From positions 1-17,017 of the forward strand of contig CAXYVC010000051.1 in the NCBI GenBank assembly GCA_964292295.1: a DNA stretch of 17,017 nucleotides, in the 5' to 3' direction. Position numbers and translations under genes: made by a program. Positions 6,529 to 14,334 of this stretch are shown here, in pieces. The stretch comes from CAXYVC01 sp964292295. GTDB taxonomy: Bacteria > Acidobacteriota > Holophagae > Holophagales > Holophagaceae. The notes beneath the pieces were generated by a model that was given only the letters and a program-made list of their open reading frames with translations, ran no database searches and had not been told where the DNA came from. The first letter of the stretch is position 1. Every line of letters begins with the position of its first letter.

Positions 6529-8736
6529 ATGACGAAGCAGCCGCTGGATCCCCACAAGAAGCTCGACATCGAAGAGATCCTCCAGGGTCTCGACACCTAC
6601 CACCCCCCCCGCAAGGGCTGGACCTGGCGCGAGGTGCCCAAGGACGGCATCGACATGGGCCCCTTCCACTTCCGGGACATGTCCAAGCCCCTGAAGAACT
6701 CGATCGGCCTGCCCGCGTCGAAGTACTTCGACCACATCGACCCGCAGCCCAAGTGCGTCGTCACCACCGAGATTGCCTCGGGCCGCTTCGAGGACGACAT
6801 CCGCCGCATGCGCATGGCCGCCTGGCACGGCGCCGACCACCTGATGGTGATCCGCACCACGGGCCAGAGCCACATCGACGGCCTGCTGGAGGGCACGCCC
6901 GAGGGCATCGGCGGCGTGCCGATCACCCGCAAGCAGATCCGCGCCAGCCGCAAGGCCTGCGACATGATCGAGGCCGAGGTGGGCCGCCCCATCAACTTCC
7001 ACAGCTACGTCTCCGGCGTGGCGGGCCCCGAGGTGGCGGTGCTCTTCGCCGAGGAGGGCATCAACGGCGCCCACCAGGACCCGCAGTACAACGTGCTCTA
7101 CCGCAACGTGAACATGTACCGGTCCTTCGTGGACGCGGCCGAGGCCAAGCGCGTGATGGCCGGTGCCCGGATCTTCCAGATCGACGGCGCCCACAACGCC
7201 AACGCCACCGCCAAGGCGGGCTGGCTGGTCATGCCCGAGCTGATGGTGCAGCACGGCATCAACTGCGCCTTCTCCGTTCTCGTGGGCATGGACAAGGAGC
7301 TGATCGGGCTCTCCACCGTGCCCCCGAACTCGCCTCCGGCCCCCAAGCTCTGGTACGACCTGCCCTACGCCGTGGCGCTGCGCGACTTCTTCAGCGAGTA
7401 CAAGATGCGCGCGCAGCAGAACACGCGCTACATCGAGGCCGACATCGAGGAGGCCGTCCGCACGCACACCGTGGACACGCTGATCTCCATGCTCACCCGC
7501 GCGGACATCCAGAGCACGATCACGCCCGACGAGGGCCGCAACGTGCCCTGGCACTACAACAACATCCGCGGCGTGCAGACCGTGAAGCAGACCTGGTCGG
7601 CGCTGGACGGCATCAAGGAGCTGGTGAGCCTGAACCACGAAGGGCCCTTGGGCGAGATGGTGCGCGACCTCAAGGAGCGCGCCGTGGCCTTCCTGGAGGA
7701 GGTCATGGAGATCGGCGGCTACTTCGCCGCCGTCGAGAAGGGCTTCTTCGTGGACAGCGCCAAGTACCCCGAGCGCAACGGCGACGGCATCGCCCGCGAC
7801 GGCAAGGGCGGCGTGGGCGCCGGATCCCTGGTGGCCCGGGACGCGGACTACTTCGCGCCCGTGTGCGACCACTTCGGCGACAACCACGTGCCCGCCGGCC
7901 TGAAGAAGGCCTGCGACGCCATCCAGGGCTGCACCCTCTGCAAGCCGGAAAAGATCGTCTTCATCGACGAGCTTGACCCCGAGGACAGCTGCCACAAGCG
8001 CCTGGAGAAGACCCTCCCCTACCGCAAGGGCGACCTGATCAAGCCCGAGGCGGAGTGGGCCGGCGACGGCACGGTGCTGATCCAGCTCTTCGTGCCCCAG
8101 AACGAGGACATCGCCCCGGTCTACGCCGTGGAGATGGCCAAGAAGATGGGCCTCGAGGACCCGGAGGTCATCAACACCATGGTCCTGCACCCCGCCGAAG
8201 GCTGCTTCGTGGAGGTGAAGGGCAAGGTGGCCTTCGACATCGACCGGACCACGCTGAAGATCCCCGAGAAGGAGGTCATCCTCCCCGAGCAGGAGATCCG
8301 CGACGCGGTGAAGAAGATCGGCCTGCGCGTCGTGGCCGGCACCGTGGGCGAGGACGAGCACTCCGTGGGCCTGCGCGAGATCCTGGACATCAAGCACGGC
8401 GGCATCGAGAAGTACGGCGTGAAGTACCACTACCTGGGCACCTCGGTGCCCGTGGGCAAGCTGGTGGACGCGGCCGTGGAGACCGGCGCGCAGGCGATCC
8501 TGATCTCCACGATCATCAGCCACAACGACGTGCACCGGGCCCAGATGCGGAAGCTCGCGGAGCTCTGCCAGGAGAAGGGCCTGCGCGACAAGCTGGTGCT
8601 CGTCGCCGGCGGCACCCAGGTGAACCGCGAGATGGCTGCGGAAACGGGCCTCGACGCCACCTTCGGGCGCGGCACCAAGGGCATCCACGTGGCCAACGCC
8701 ATCGTGAAGGTGCTCAAGGCCCGCGGCGTCGTCTAG
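6529..8736 (+). CDS. oraE: D-ornithine 4,5-aminomutase, large subunit (adenosylcobalamin and PLP)
   Basis: The 735-residue product is close to the known OraE length. The N-terminal two-thirds is the TIM-barrel (for example ASGRFEDDIRRMRMAAWHGADHLMVIRTTGQSHIDG and GAHNANATAKAGW). The C-terminal Rossmann domain carries the base-off B12 motif D-x-H-x-x-G as Asp609-Glu-His611-Ser-Val-Gly614. Lys622 lies exactly 11 residues after His611, the spacing known for the cobalt-ligating His and PLP-binding Lys of ornithine and lysine aminomutases. It moves the terminal amino group of D-ornithine by a radical mechanism. AAGGA (6517-6521), overlapping the oraS stop, precedes the ATG. Such enzymes suffer mechanism-based inactivation, which fits the reactivase-like gene that follows. 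Confidence 0.96.
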   Translation: MTKQPLDPHKKLDIEEILQGLDTYHPPRKGWTWREVPKDGIDMGPFHFRDMSKPLKNSIGLPASKYFDHIDPQPKCVVTTEIASGRFEDDIRRMRMAAWHGADHLMVIRTTGQSHIDGLLEGTPEGIGGVPITRKQIRASRKACDMIEAEVGRPINFHSYVSGVAGPEVAVLFAEEGINGAHQDPQYNVLYRNVNMYRSFVDAAEAKRVMAGARIFQIDGAHNANATAKAGWLVMPELMVQHGINCAFSVLVGMDKELIGLSTVPPNSPPAPKLWYDLPYAVALRDFFSEYKMRAQQNTRYIEADIEEAVRTHTVDTLISMLTRADIQSTITPDEGRNVPWHYNNIRGVQTVKQTWSALDGIKELVSLNHEGPLGEMVRDLKERAVAFLEEVMEIGGYFAAVEKGFFVDSAKYPERNGDGIARDGKGGVGAGSLVARDADYFAPVCDHFGDNHVPAGLKKACDAIQGCTLCKPEKIVFIDELDPEDSCHKRLEKTLPYRKGDLIKPEAEWAGDGTVLIQLFVPQNEDIAPVYAVEMAKKMGLEDPEVINTMVLHPAEGCFVEVKGKVAFDIDRTTLKIPEKEVILPEQEIRDAVKKIGLRVVAGTVGEDEHSVGLREILDIKHGGIEKYGVKYHYLGTSVPVGKLVDAAVETGAQAILISTIISHNDVHRAQMRKLAELCQEKGLRDKLVLVAGGTQVNREMAAETGLDATFGRGTKGIHVANAIVKVLKARGVV

Positions 8737-8754
8737 CCCGGCAACCCACCGCAC

Positions 8755-8788
8755 GCAGGAAGGGGGGCCTCCGGGCTCCCCTTCCTGC
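8755..8788 (+). terminator. Hairpin between oraE and the glmL-like gene
   Basis: GCAGGAAGGGG (8755-8765) pairs perfectly with CCCCTTCCTGC (8778-8788). Two more inner pairs (one G-U) extend the stem to 13 bp, with an 8-base loop. The following bases, GCCTCTTCCC, form only a weak pyrimidine tract. It lies 18 bases after the oraE stop and 26 before the next start. It may be a partial terminator or a 3'-end stabiliser that sets lower expression of the genes downstream. Confidence 0.6.
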
Positions 8789-8814
8789 GCCTCTTCCCAC
8801 GGCAGGTCCAGAGC

Positions 8815-10152
8815 ATGGCCAGCGGCATCGAGTTCCTCACCCTCCAGGTGGGCTCCACCATCACCAAGGCGAACGGCTTCGCACGGCATCCCGACGGCGG
8901 CTTCCTGCACGTGGCCCAGGGCTTTGCCCCCACCAGCATCGCCAGGGGCGACGTGGGCCTCGGCGTGGACGCGGCCCTGGCGGACCTGCGCGCGCGCTCC
9001 GGCCTGGACCCGGCGGGCGCCGAGACCTTCGTGAACAGCTCCGCCGCGGGCGGCCTGCGCATGAGCGTCCACGGCCTCACCTACTCCATGACGGCCCGCG
9101 CGGCGCGGGAGGCGGCCCTCGGAGCCGGGGGCATCGTGAAGATGGTCACCGCGGGCGAGCTGGACCGCTTCGAGCTGGACGAGATCCGCGAGCTGAGGCC
9201 GAACATCATCCTGCTCGCCGGGGGCGTGGACTTCGGCGAGAAGGGCACCGTGCTGCGCAACGCCGAACGCCTGGCCGCCCTGCAGCTCCCCGTGCCCGTG
9301 CTGTACGCGGGCAACGTCGCCCTGCGCAAGCCCATCCAGCAGCTCTTCCGGGAGGCCGGCATCGAGCTGCTGCTGGCCGACAACGTCTTCCCGGACGTGG
9401 ACGTGCTGAACATCGACCCCCTGCGCGCCCTCATCCACGAGGTCTTCAACCGCCACATCATCCACGCGCCGGGCATGGCCCGCTTCGCGGAGCTCACCCG
9501 CTGGGGCATCCTGCCCACGCCGGGCGCGGTGCTGAAGGGCGCGGAGCTCTTCGCCGAGGTGGCGGGGGACTGCCTGGTCTTCGACGTGGGCGGCGCCACC
9601 ACCGACGTGCACAGCGTGACGGAGGGCAGCCTGGAGTGGAGCGCCCGCATGGTCGAACCGGAACCGCGCGCCAAGCGCACGGTGGAGGGCGACCTCGGCG
9701 TCTACGTGAACGCCCGCAACATCGTGGACCTCTCCGGCAACCCCGAATGGGAGGCGCGCCTGGTGGACCTGGAGGCCATGCCCTCCGAGGCGCGCAGCCG
9801 CGAACTCACCCAGCTGCTCTGCACCTTCGCCGTGGAGACCGGCGCGCGGCGCCACGCCGGCCAGGTCTCGGACCTCTACACGCCCAGCGGCCGCCGGCAG
9901 ATCGTGAAGGGCAAGGACCTCAGCGCCGTGCGCTGGGTGGTGGGCACCGGCGGCGCCCTCACCCGCATCGAGGGCGGCGAGGCCATCCTCCGCCGCGTGT
10001 GCACGGGCCCCGGCAAGCACCTGCTGCCCGCGCCCGAGGCCCGCATCCTGCTCGACCGCGACTACCGCTTCAGCGCCCTCGGCACCCTGGCCCAGGCCTA
10101 CCCCGAGGACGTGAAGGCCACCTTCCGCCGCTGGATCGCCTCCTGCGCCTGA
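8815..10152 (+). CDS. GlmL/MutL-family ATPase, probable aminomutase reactivating factor
   Basis: The 445-residue product belongs to the GlmL (MutL of glutamate mutase operons) family, an actin/Hsp70-type ATPase fold. FLTLQVGSTITKANGF (7-22) is the first phosphate-binding segment; NSSAAGGLRM (74-83), IILLAGGVDFG (131-141), VFDVGGATTDVHS (255-267) and a C-terminal VVGTGGALTR follow. This family is not DNA-repair MutL. Such genes sit beside B12-dependent mutases, and GlmL is thought to be a chaperone that swaps damaged cobalamin. Placement directly after oraE supports this role for the ornithine aminomutase. The ATG at 8815 has GGCAGG (8801-8806) 8 bases upstream. Family assignment is firm; the partner is inferred from position. 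Confidence 0.87.
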   Translation: MASGIEFLTLQVGSTITKANGFARHPDGGFLHVAQGFAPTSIARGDVGLGVDAALADLRARSGLDPAGAETFVNSSAAGGLRMSVHGLTYSMTARAAREAALGAGGIVKMVTAGELDRFELDEIRELRPNIILLAGGVDFGEKGTVLRNAERLAALQLPVPVLYAGNVALRKPIQQLFREAGIELLLADNVFPDVDVLNIDPLRALIHEVFNRHIIHAPGMARFAELTRWGILPTPGAVLKGAELFAEVAGDCLVFDVGGATTDVHSVTEGSLEWSARMVEPEPRAKRTVEGDLGVYVNARNIVDLSGNPEWEARLVDLEAMPSEARSRELTQLLCTFAVETGARRHAGQVSDLYTPSGRRQIVKGKDLSAVRWVVGTGGALTRIEGGEAILRRVCTGPGKHLLPAPEARILLDRDYRFSALGTLAQAYPEDVKATFRRWIASCA

Positions 10153-10167
10153 CTTCTCGGAGCCCCC

Positions 10168-11244
10168 ATGTCCCTCCGCACGCCCCGCCTCGAGATCTTT
10201 CCCGACCGCATCCTTGAGAACGCGCGCGCGGTCCTCGCCCTGGCCCGCACCCACGGCGCGGAGGTGGCCTGCGTCACCAAGGTGACCGCCGCGCACCCGG
10301 CGGTGGCGGCGGCCCTGGCCGCGGCGGGACCGGACCAGCTCGCGGACAGCCGCCTGCCCAACCTTCAGCGCATGGCCGAGCAGGGGATCGACCTGCCGCG
10401 CCTGCTCCTGCGCCTGCCCACCCCCAGCGAGGCCCTGGACGTGGTGCGCACCGCGCAGATGAGCCTCAACTCGGGCCTCGCGACCCTGAGGCTGCTGGAC
10501 GAGGCCGCCGCCTTCGCGGGGGTGCGCCACGGCGCGATTGTGATGGTGGACGTGGGCGACCTGCGCGAGGGCGTGTGGCCGGACCGCGCCGTGGCCCTGC
10601 TCCAGGAGGCCGCGAAGCTCGAGCACCTGGACCTGCTGGGCCTGGGCTGCAACCTGGCCTGCTACGGCGGCGTGATCCCCAGCGTGGAGAACATGCGGAA
10701 GCTCGTCGAGGTGCGGGACGCCTGCCGGAAGGCCACGGGCCTCGCGCTGAATCTCCTCTCGGGGGGCAACAGCGCCAACCTGCCCCTGCTGGCCAGCGGC
10801 AAGATGCCGAAGGAGATCAACCACTTCCGCGTCGGGGAGGCCATCGTGCTGGGGCGCAACGTCATCGACCGCAGCCCCTGGCCCGGCACCCGCCAGGACA
10901 CCTTCGTGCTGAAGGCCGAGATCGTCGAGCTGGAGACCAAGCCCAGCGTACCCATCGGCGAGATCGGCCAGGACGCCTTCGGCGGCACGCCCACCTTCAC
11001 CGACCGCGGCCTGCGCCGCCGCGCCATCCTGAACCTCGGGCGCCAGGACGTGGTGGTGGACGGCCTCGAGCCCCTGGACCCGGGCATCGTCGTGCTGGGC
11101 GGCTCCAGCGACCACCTGCTCCTCGACGTGGAGGACGCCGCCGCGCCCCTGAAGGTGGGCGACGAGGTGGCCTTCCACCCCGGCTACGGCGCGCTGCTGG
11201 CCCTTTCCACCAGCCCCTACGTGCAGAAGCTCGTGCGGAGCTAG
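10168..11244 (+). CDS. orr: Ornithine racemase
   Basis: The 358-residue product has the alanine-racemase-type fold-III PLP barrel, with the Schiff-base Lys38 in VACVTKVTAAHP. Other family marks are DSRLPNL, VDVGDLREGV, GLGCNLACYGG and LLSGGNSANLPLL, the last a phosphate-binding loop. The C-terminal ILNLGRQDVV...GSSDHLLLD matches the Orr/YhfX group rather than true Alr. It would convert L-ornithine to D-ornithine, the substrate of OraSE, so it is the entry step although encoded late in the cluster. GGAG (10159-10162) precedes the ATG by 5 bases. The gap to the gene before is 15 bases and to the gene after only 4 bases, so they are co-transcribed. Ornithine specificity rests mainly on the family resemblance and the cluster. 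Confidence 0.9.
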   Translation: MSLRTPRLEIFPDRILENARAVLALARTHGAEVACVTKVTAAHPAVAAALAAAGPDQLADSRLPNLQRMAEQGIDLPRLLLRLPTPSEALDVVRTAQMSLNSGLATLRLLDEAAAFAGVRHGAIVMVDVGDLREGVWPDRAVALLQEAAKLEHLDLLGLGCNLACYGGVIPSVENMRKLVEVRDACRKATGLALNLLSGGNSANLPLLASGKMPKEINHFRVGEAIVLGRNVIDRSPWPGTRQDTFVLKAEIVELETKPSVPIGEIGQDAFGGTPTFTDRGLRRRAILNLGRQDVVVDGLEPLDPGIVVLGGSSDHLLLDVEDAAAPLKVGDEVAFHPGYGALLALSTSPYVQKLVRS

Positions 11245-11248
11245 GCCC

Positions 11249-12472
11249 ATGCTGCGCATCCTGCCCCTGGCCTCCGCCTTCCACGCCCCCGACGCGGTGC
11301 GCGCCACCGTGGAGGCCCTGTCCGAAGCGCTCACGGCGCGGAAGCTGGCCCACCGCATGGTGGAGGACGCCGGCGCGCCGCCCCAGGCCCTGCTCCTGGT
11401 GACCGGGGGCACGGAACACCGCGCCCTGGAGGCATTGGAAGGCCGGACGGGACCCGCCCTGCTGCTGGCGCACCCCCAGCAGAACGCCCTGCCCGCGGCC
11501 CTGGAGGTGCTGGCCCGCCTCCGCCAGCAGGGCCGCACGGGGCGCATCGTGCTCTTGAACGCCGCGGAGGAGGGCTACGCGGAGCTGGCCCGCCTAGCCG
11601 GCCACCTGGAGCTGCACGCGCGCCTGGGCGCAACCCGCCTGGGGCGCATCGGCGCGCCCTCAGACTGGCTGGTCGCCAGCATGCCCGGCCCCGCCACGGT
11701 GAAGGCGGCCTGGGGCCCCGAGGTGGTGGACGTGGACCTGGCCGAGCTGGAGGCCGCCATCGACCAGGCCGATCCCGCCGAGGCCGCCGCCGACCTCGCG
11801 CACTTCCGCGACGGCAGCCGCGCCATCCTGGAGCCCTCCGCCGGGGATCTGGAAGCCGCCGCCCGGGTCTCGGCCGCCCTGCGGCGCCTCGTGGCCCACC
11901 ACCGCCTGGACGCCTGCACCCTCCGCTGCTTCGATCTCGTGAAGGGACGGGGCACCACGGGCTGCCTGGGCCTGTCGCGCCTGCTGGACGCGGGCATCCC
12001 GGCCGCCTGCGAGGGCGACCTGCCTTCCGCCCTCGGCCTGCTGCTGGCCCAGGCGCTCACCGGGGAGCCGGCCTTCATGGCGAACCCCCAGGACCTGGAC
12101 CCCGCGGAGGGCACCCTCTGGCTGGCCCACTGCACCGTGCCGCGCCGCCTGCTGTCGGACTACGCCCTGCGCAGCCACTTCGAGTCGGGCCTGGGCGTGG
12201 CCCTCGAGGGCAGCCTTCCGCCGGGCCCCGTGACCCTGCTCCGCCTGGGCGGCGCGGACCTGCGCAGCCTCTTCGTCGCCGAGGGCGAGCTGCTGGCCTG
12301 CGGCCACGCGCCCACCCGCTGCCGCACCCAGGTGCAGGTGCGCCTGGATGGAGGGGGCGCCGTGCTCCGGGAGCTGCTGACGCGCCCCTTGGGCAACCAT
12401 CACGTCCTGATCCGCGGCCGCTGGGCCGAGGCGATCGGCGAATACCACGCGACCTTCGTCGCGGAAGGATGA
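11249..12472 (+). CDS. L-fucose/L-arabinose isomerase-fold protein of unknown function
   Basis: The 407-residue product resembles the FucI/AraA-like superfamily, mainly in its second half: TLRCFDLVKGRGTTGCLGLSRLLDAGIPAACEGDLPSALGLLLAQALTGEPAFMANP (224-280), WLAHCTVPRRLL (291-302) and a C-terminal LGNHHVLIRG (381-390). In characterised isomerases the CEGD-type acidic pair and a C-terminal His bind the catalytic metal; Glu255/Asp257 and His384/385 are candidates here, but I could not align them rigorously. The N-terminal half is a Rossmann-like region without clear motifs. No sugar genes are nearby. It lies 4 bases after orr and overlaps alr, so it is almost certainly part of the ornithine operon. 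Its role there is unknown; a metal-dependent isomerase or a recruited binding protein are both possible. Confidence 0.72.
   Translation: MLRILPLASAFHAPDAVRATVEALSEALTARKLAHRMVEDAGAPPQALLLVTGGTEHRALEALEGRTGPALLLAHPQQNALPAALEVLARLRQQGRTGRIVLLNAAEEGYAELARLAGHLELHARLGATRLGRIGAPSDWLVASMPGPATVKAAWGPEVVDVDLAELEAAIDQADPAEAAADLAHFRDGSRAILEPSAGDLEAAARVSAALRRLVAHHRLDACTLRCFDLVKGRGTTGCLGLSRLLDAGIPAACEGDLPSALGLLLAQALTGEPAFMANPQDLDPAEGTLWLAHCTVPRRLLSDYALRSHFESGLGVALEGSLPPGPVTLLRLGGADLRSLFVAEGELLACGHAPTRCRTQVQVRLDGGGAVLRELLTRPLGNHHVLIRGRWAEAIGEYHATFVAEG
12463..12468 (+). promoter_or_regulatory. Ribosome binding site that decides the alr start
   Basis: GGAAGG ends directly against an in-frame ATG at 12469, too close to serve it. 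The second in-frame ATG at 12475 lies 6 bases further on, a good distance. The site is inside the last codons of the fucose-isomerase-fold gene, whose stop codon (12470-12472) lies within the spacer, favouring coupled translation. Confidence 0.7.
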
Positions 12473-12474
12473 CC

Positions 12475-13596
12475 ATGCTCTACGCCACCCACGCCCGCAT
12501 CCACCTCGCCGCCATCCGCGGCAACCTCCAGCGCATCCGCGCCGCCGTGGGTCCCGACCGCAAGGTGCTCATCGCCGTGAAGGCCAACGCCTACGGCCAT
12601 GGCGCCGTGGAGGTGAGCCGCATGGCCGAGGCGGAGGGCTGCGCGGACTGGCTGGGCGTGGCCACCGTGCCCGAGGGGCTGGAGCTGCGCGCGGCGGGCA
12701 TCGGGCTGCCCATCCTGAAGCTGGGGCCCACCTTCCCCGAGGAGATGCCCGCGGCGGTGGAAGACCGCATCACCCTGGCGGTGTGCAGCCATCCCGAGGC
12801 GGAGGCCCTCCAGGCGGCCGCGCGCCAGGTGGGCGTCCGGGCGCTCGCCCACCTGAAGGTGGACACCGGCATGGGCCGCGTGGGCGTGTCTCCCGAGGAG
12901 GCCCCCGAGGTGGCGCGGATGCTGGACGCCATGCCCGAGGTGGAGCTGGGCGGCATCTTCACCCACCTGCCCGTGAGCGACGCGGCGGACACCGCCTTCA
13001 CCAAGGCCCAGATCGCGCGCTTCAAGGCGACGGTGGACGCGGCGCAGGCAGCCCTCGGCCGGGAACTGCTCGCCCACTGCGCCAACTCCGGCGCGGTGCT
13101 GGGCCACGGGGACGCCTGGATGGGCATGGTGCGCCCCGGCATCATGATCTACGGCTTCTATCCGGACCGGGAGACGCCCCGCAGCATCCCCCTGGAGCCC
13201 GGTATGAGCGTGTGCACGCGGGTCTCCTTCCTCAAGCGCGTGCCCGCGGGCACCAGCATCGGCTACGGCCGCACCTGGGTGGCGCCCGAGGACACCTGGA
13301 TCGCCACCCTCCCCGCGGGCTACGCCGACGGCTTCAACCGCCTGCGCTCCAACCGCGGCCGCGTGCTGATCCACGGCCGCAGCTACCCGCTGGTGGGGCG
13401 CATCTGCATGGACCAGAGCATGGTGGACCTCGGTCCCGCCACGGACGTGCAGGTGGGCGACGCGGCGGTGCTCCTGGGCCGCCAGGGCAGCCAGGAGATC
13501 ACCGCCTACGAGTGGGCCGAGGAGCTCGGCACCATCACCTACGAGGTGACCTGCCAGATCAGCGGACGGGTCGCGCGGGTGTACGAACGGCCTTGA
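12475..13596 (+). CDS. alr: Alanine racemase
   Basis: The 373-residue product is a typical Alr, with Schiff-base Lys36 in AVKANAYGHG and the second catalytic residue Tyr264 in SIGYGRTW. HLKVDTGMGRVG, HCANSGA, GMVRPGIMIYG and GRICMDQSMVDLG are all standard. It interconverts L- and D-alanine for peptidoglycan. In this place it may chiefly turn the D-alanine released by OrtAB into L-alanine for further catabolism. I take the second ATG as start because of ribosome-site spacing; the ATG at 12469 would add two residues. Position follows the fucose-isomerase-fold gene with essentially no gap, and engB is 17 bases downstream. Whether this is the cell's only alanine racemase cannot be seen here. Confidence 0.93.
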   Translation: MLYATHARIHLAAIRGNLQRIRAAVGPDRKVLIAVKANAYGHGAVEVSRMAEAEGCADWLGVATVPEGLELRAAGIGLPILKLGPTFPEEMPAAVEDRITLAVCSHPEAEALQAAARQVGVRALAHLKVDTGMGRVGVSPEEAPEVARMLDAMPEVELGGIFTHLPVSDAADTAFTKAQIARFKATVDAAQAALGRELLAHCANSGAVLGHGDAWMGMVRPGIMIYGFYPDRETPRSIPLEPGMSVCTRVSFLKRVPAGTSIGYGRTWVAPEDTWIATLPAGYADGFNRLRSNRGRVLIHGRSYPLVGRICMDQSMVDLGPATDVQVGDAAVLLGRQGSQEITAYEWAEELGTITYEVTCQISGRVARVYERP

Positions 13597-13613
13597 GCAC
13601 GTAGACTGGACCC

Positions 13614-14204
13614 ATGGCACAGCCCCCGACCGACGCCCGCTTCCTCGTCAGCGCCTCCGACGCCCGCCAGCTCGGCCACTGCCACGCGGAGGTGGCCTTC
13701 GTGGGCCGCTCCAACGTGGGCAAGAGCTCGCTCCTGAACGCCCTGGCCAACCAGAAGCAGCTGGCGCGGGTCTCCAAGACGCCGGGCCGCACGCGGCTCA
13801 TCAACGTCTTCCTCACGGGGCCGGACCGCTGGATCGTGGACCTTCCGGGCTACGGCTACGCCACGGGTCCCAAGGCCGAAAGCGCGGGATGGCGCGACAT
13901 GATCGAGGGCTACCTGCTGGGGCGGGACCGGCTGTGCATGGTCTTCGTCCTCGTGGACGCGGAGATCGGCCCCACGAAGCTCGACCACCAGATGATCGAC
14001 TGGCTGCGCGCCACGGGCCTGCCCTGCCGCGTCGTGGGCACCAAGGCCGACCAGGTGAAGCCCAGCCGCCAGCTCGCCCAGAGGCGCGACGTGGCCGCCG
14101 CCCTGGGCCTCCAGCCCGGCGACATCGCCTGGGTGAGCAGCGCCAAGGGCACCGGCATCCCCGAGCTGCGAAGGGAAGTGGCGGAGCTGCTCCAGCTGAA
14201 GTAG
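13614..14204 (+). CDS. engB: Ribosome biogenesis GTP-binding protein EngB (YihA/YsxC)
   Basis: The 196-residue product has the full set of small-GTPase motifs: G1 GRSNVGKSS (31-39), G2 near TPGRTRLIN, G3 DLPGYG, G4 TKAD and G5 SSAKG. The spacing and the ~195-residue length are those of EngB, which assists assembly of the large ribosomal subunit. The segment GYATGPKAESAGWRDMIEGYLLGRDRLCMVFVLVDAEIGPTKLD matches the family. No strong ribosome site is visible before the ATG (only GGA 4 bases upstream), so translation may depend on read-through from the alr side. It is unrelated to ornithine use and probably a housekeeping neighbour. Confidence 0.95.
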   Translation: MAQPPTDARFLVSASDARQLGHCHAEVAFVGRSNVGKSSLLNALANQKQLARVSKTPGRTRLINVFLTGPDRWIVDLPGYGYATGPKAESAGWRDMIEGYLLGRDRLCMVFVLVDAEIGPTKLDHQMIDWLRATGLPCRVVGTKADQVKPSRQLAQRRDVAAALGLQPGDIAWVSSAKGTGIPELRREVAELLQLK

Positions 14205-14251
14205 AAGGCGACCGGTCTGCGCCCGTCTGGAACCGGGCCGGAAAGGGCCGC

Positions 14252-14277
14252 GGCCTCCCCACCGGTCTGGGGGGGCC
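14252..14277 (+). terminator. GC-rich hairpin downstream of engB
   Basis: GGCCTCCCC (14252-14260) pairs with GGGGGGGCC (14269-14277), with one G-T wobble and an 8-base loop. It is 48 bases after the engB stop and before the GTG of the next gene. No T-run follows, so termination is plausible by position only. The rest of this 130-base gap shows no clear promoter. Confidence 0.35.
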
Positions 14278-14334
14278 TGTCCGGAGCGCCAAAAAGAGCG
14301 TGAAACACCCGGGGGCGAGGTCGAAACTTGGGGG

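Noticed and set aside
8524..8535. DVHRAQ in OraE as the B12-binding D-x-H-x-x-G motif
   Set aside because: It lacks the final Gly and has no Lys 11 residues later; DEHSVG at residues 609-614 fits fully, with Lys622.
8815..10152. DNA mismatch repair protein MutL
   Set aside because: The name MutL in mutase operons refers to GlmL. The protein has actin-like ATPase motifs (DVGGATTDVHS), not the GHKL motifs of mismatch-repair MutL.
6151..11547. Very long open frame (about 1800 codons) on the minus strand opposite oraS to orr
   Set aside because: It lies antisense to five well-identified genes, reads as low-complexity His/Ala/Gly/Val-rich sequence, and is explained by the scarcity of stops opposite GC-rich codons.
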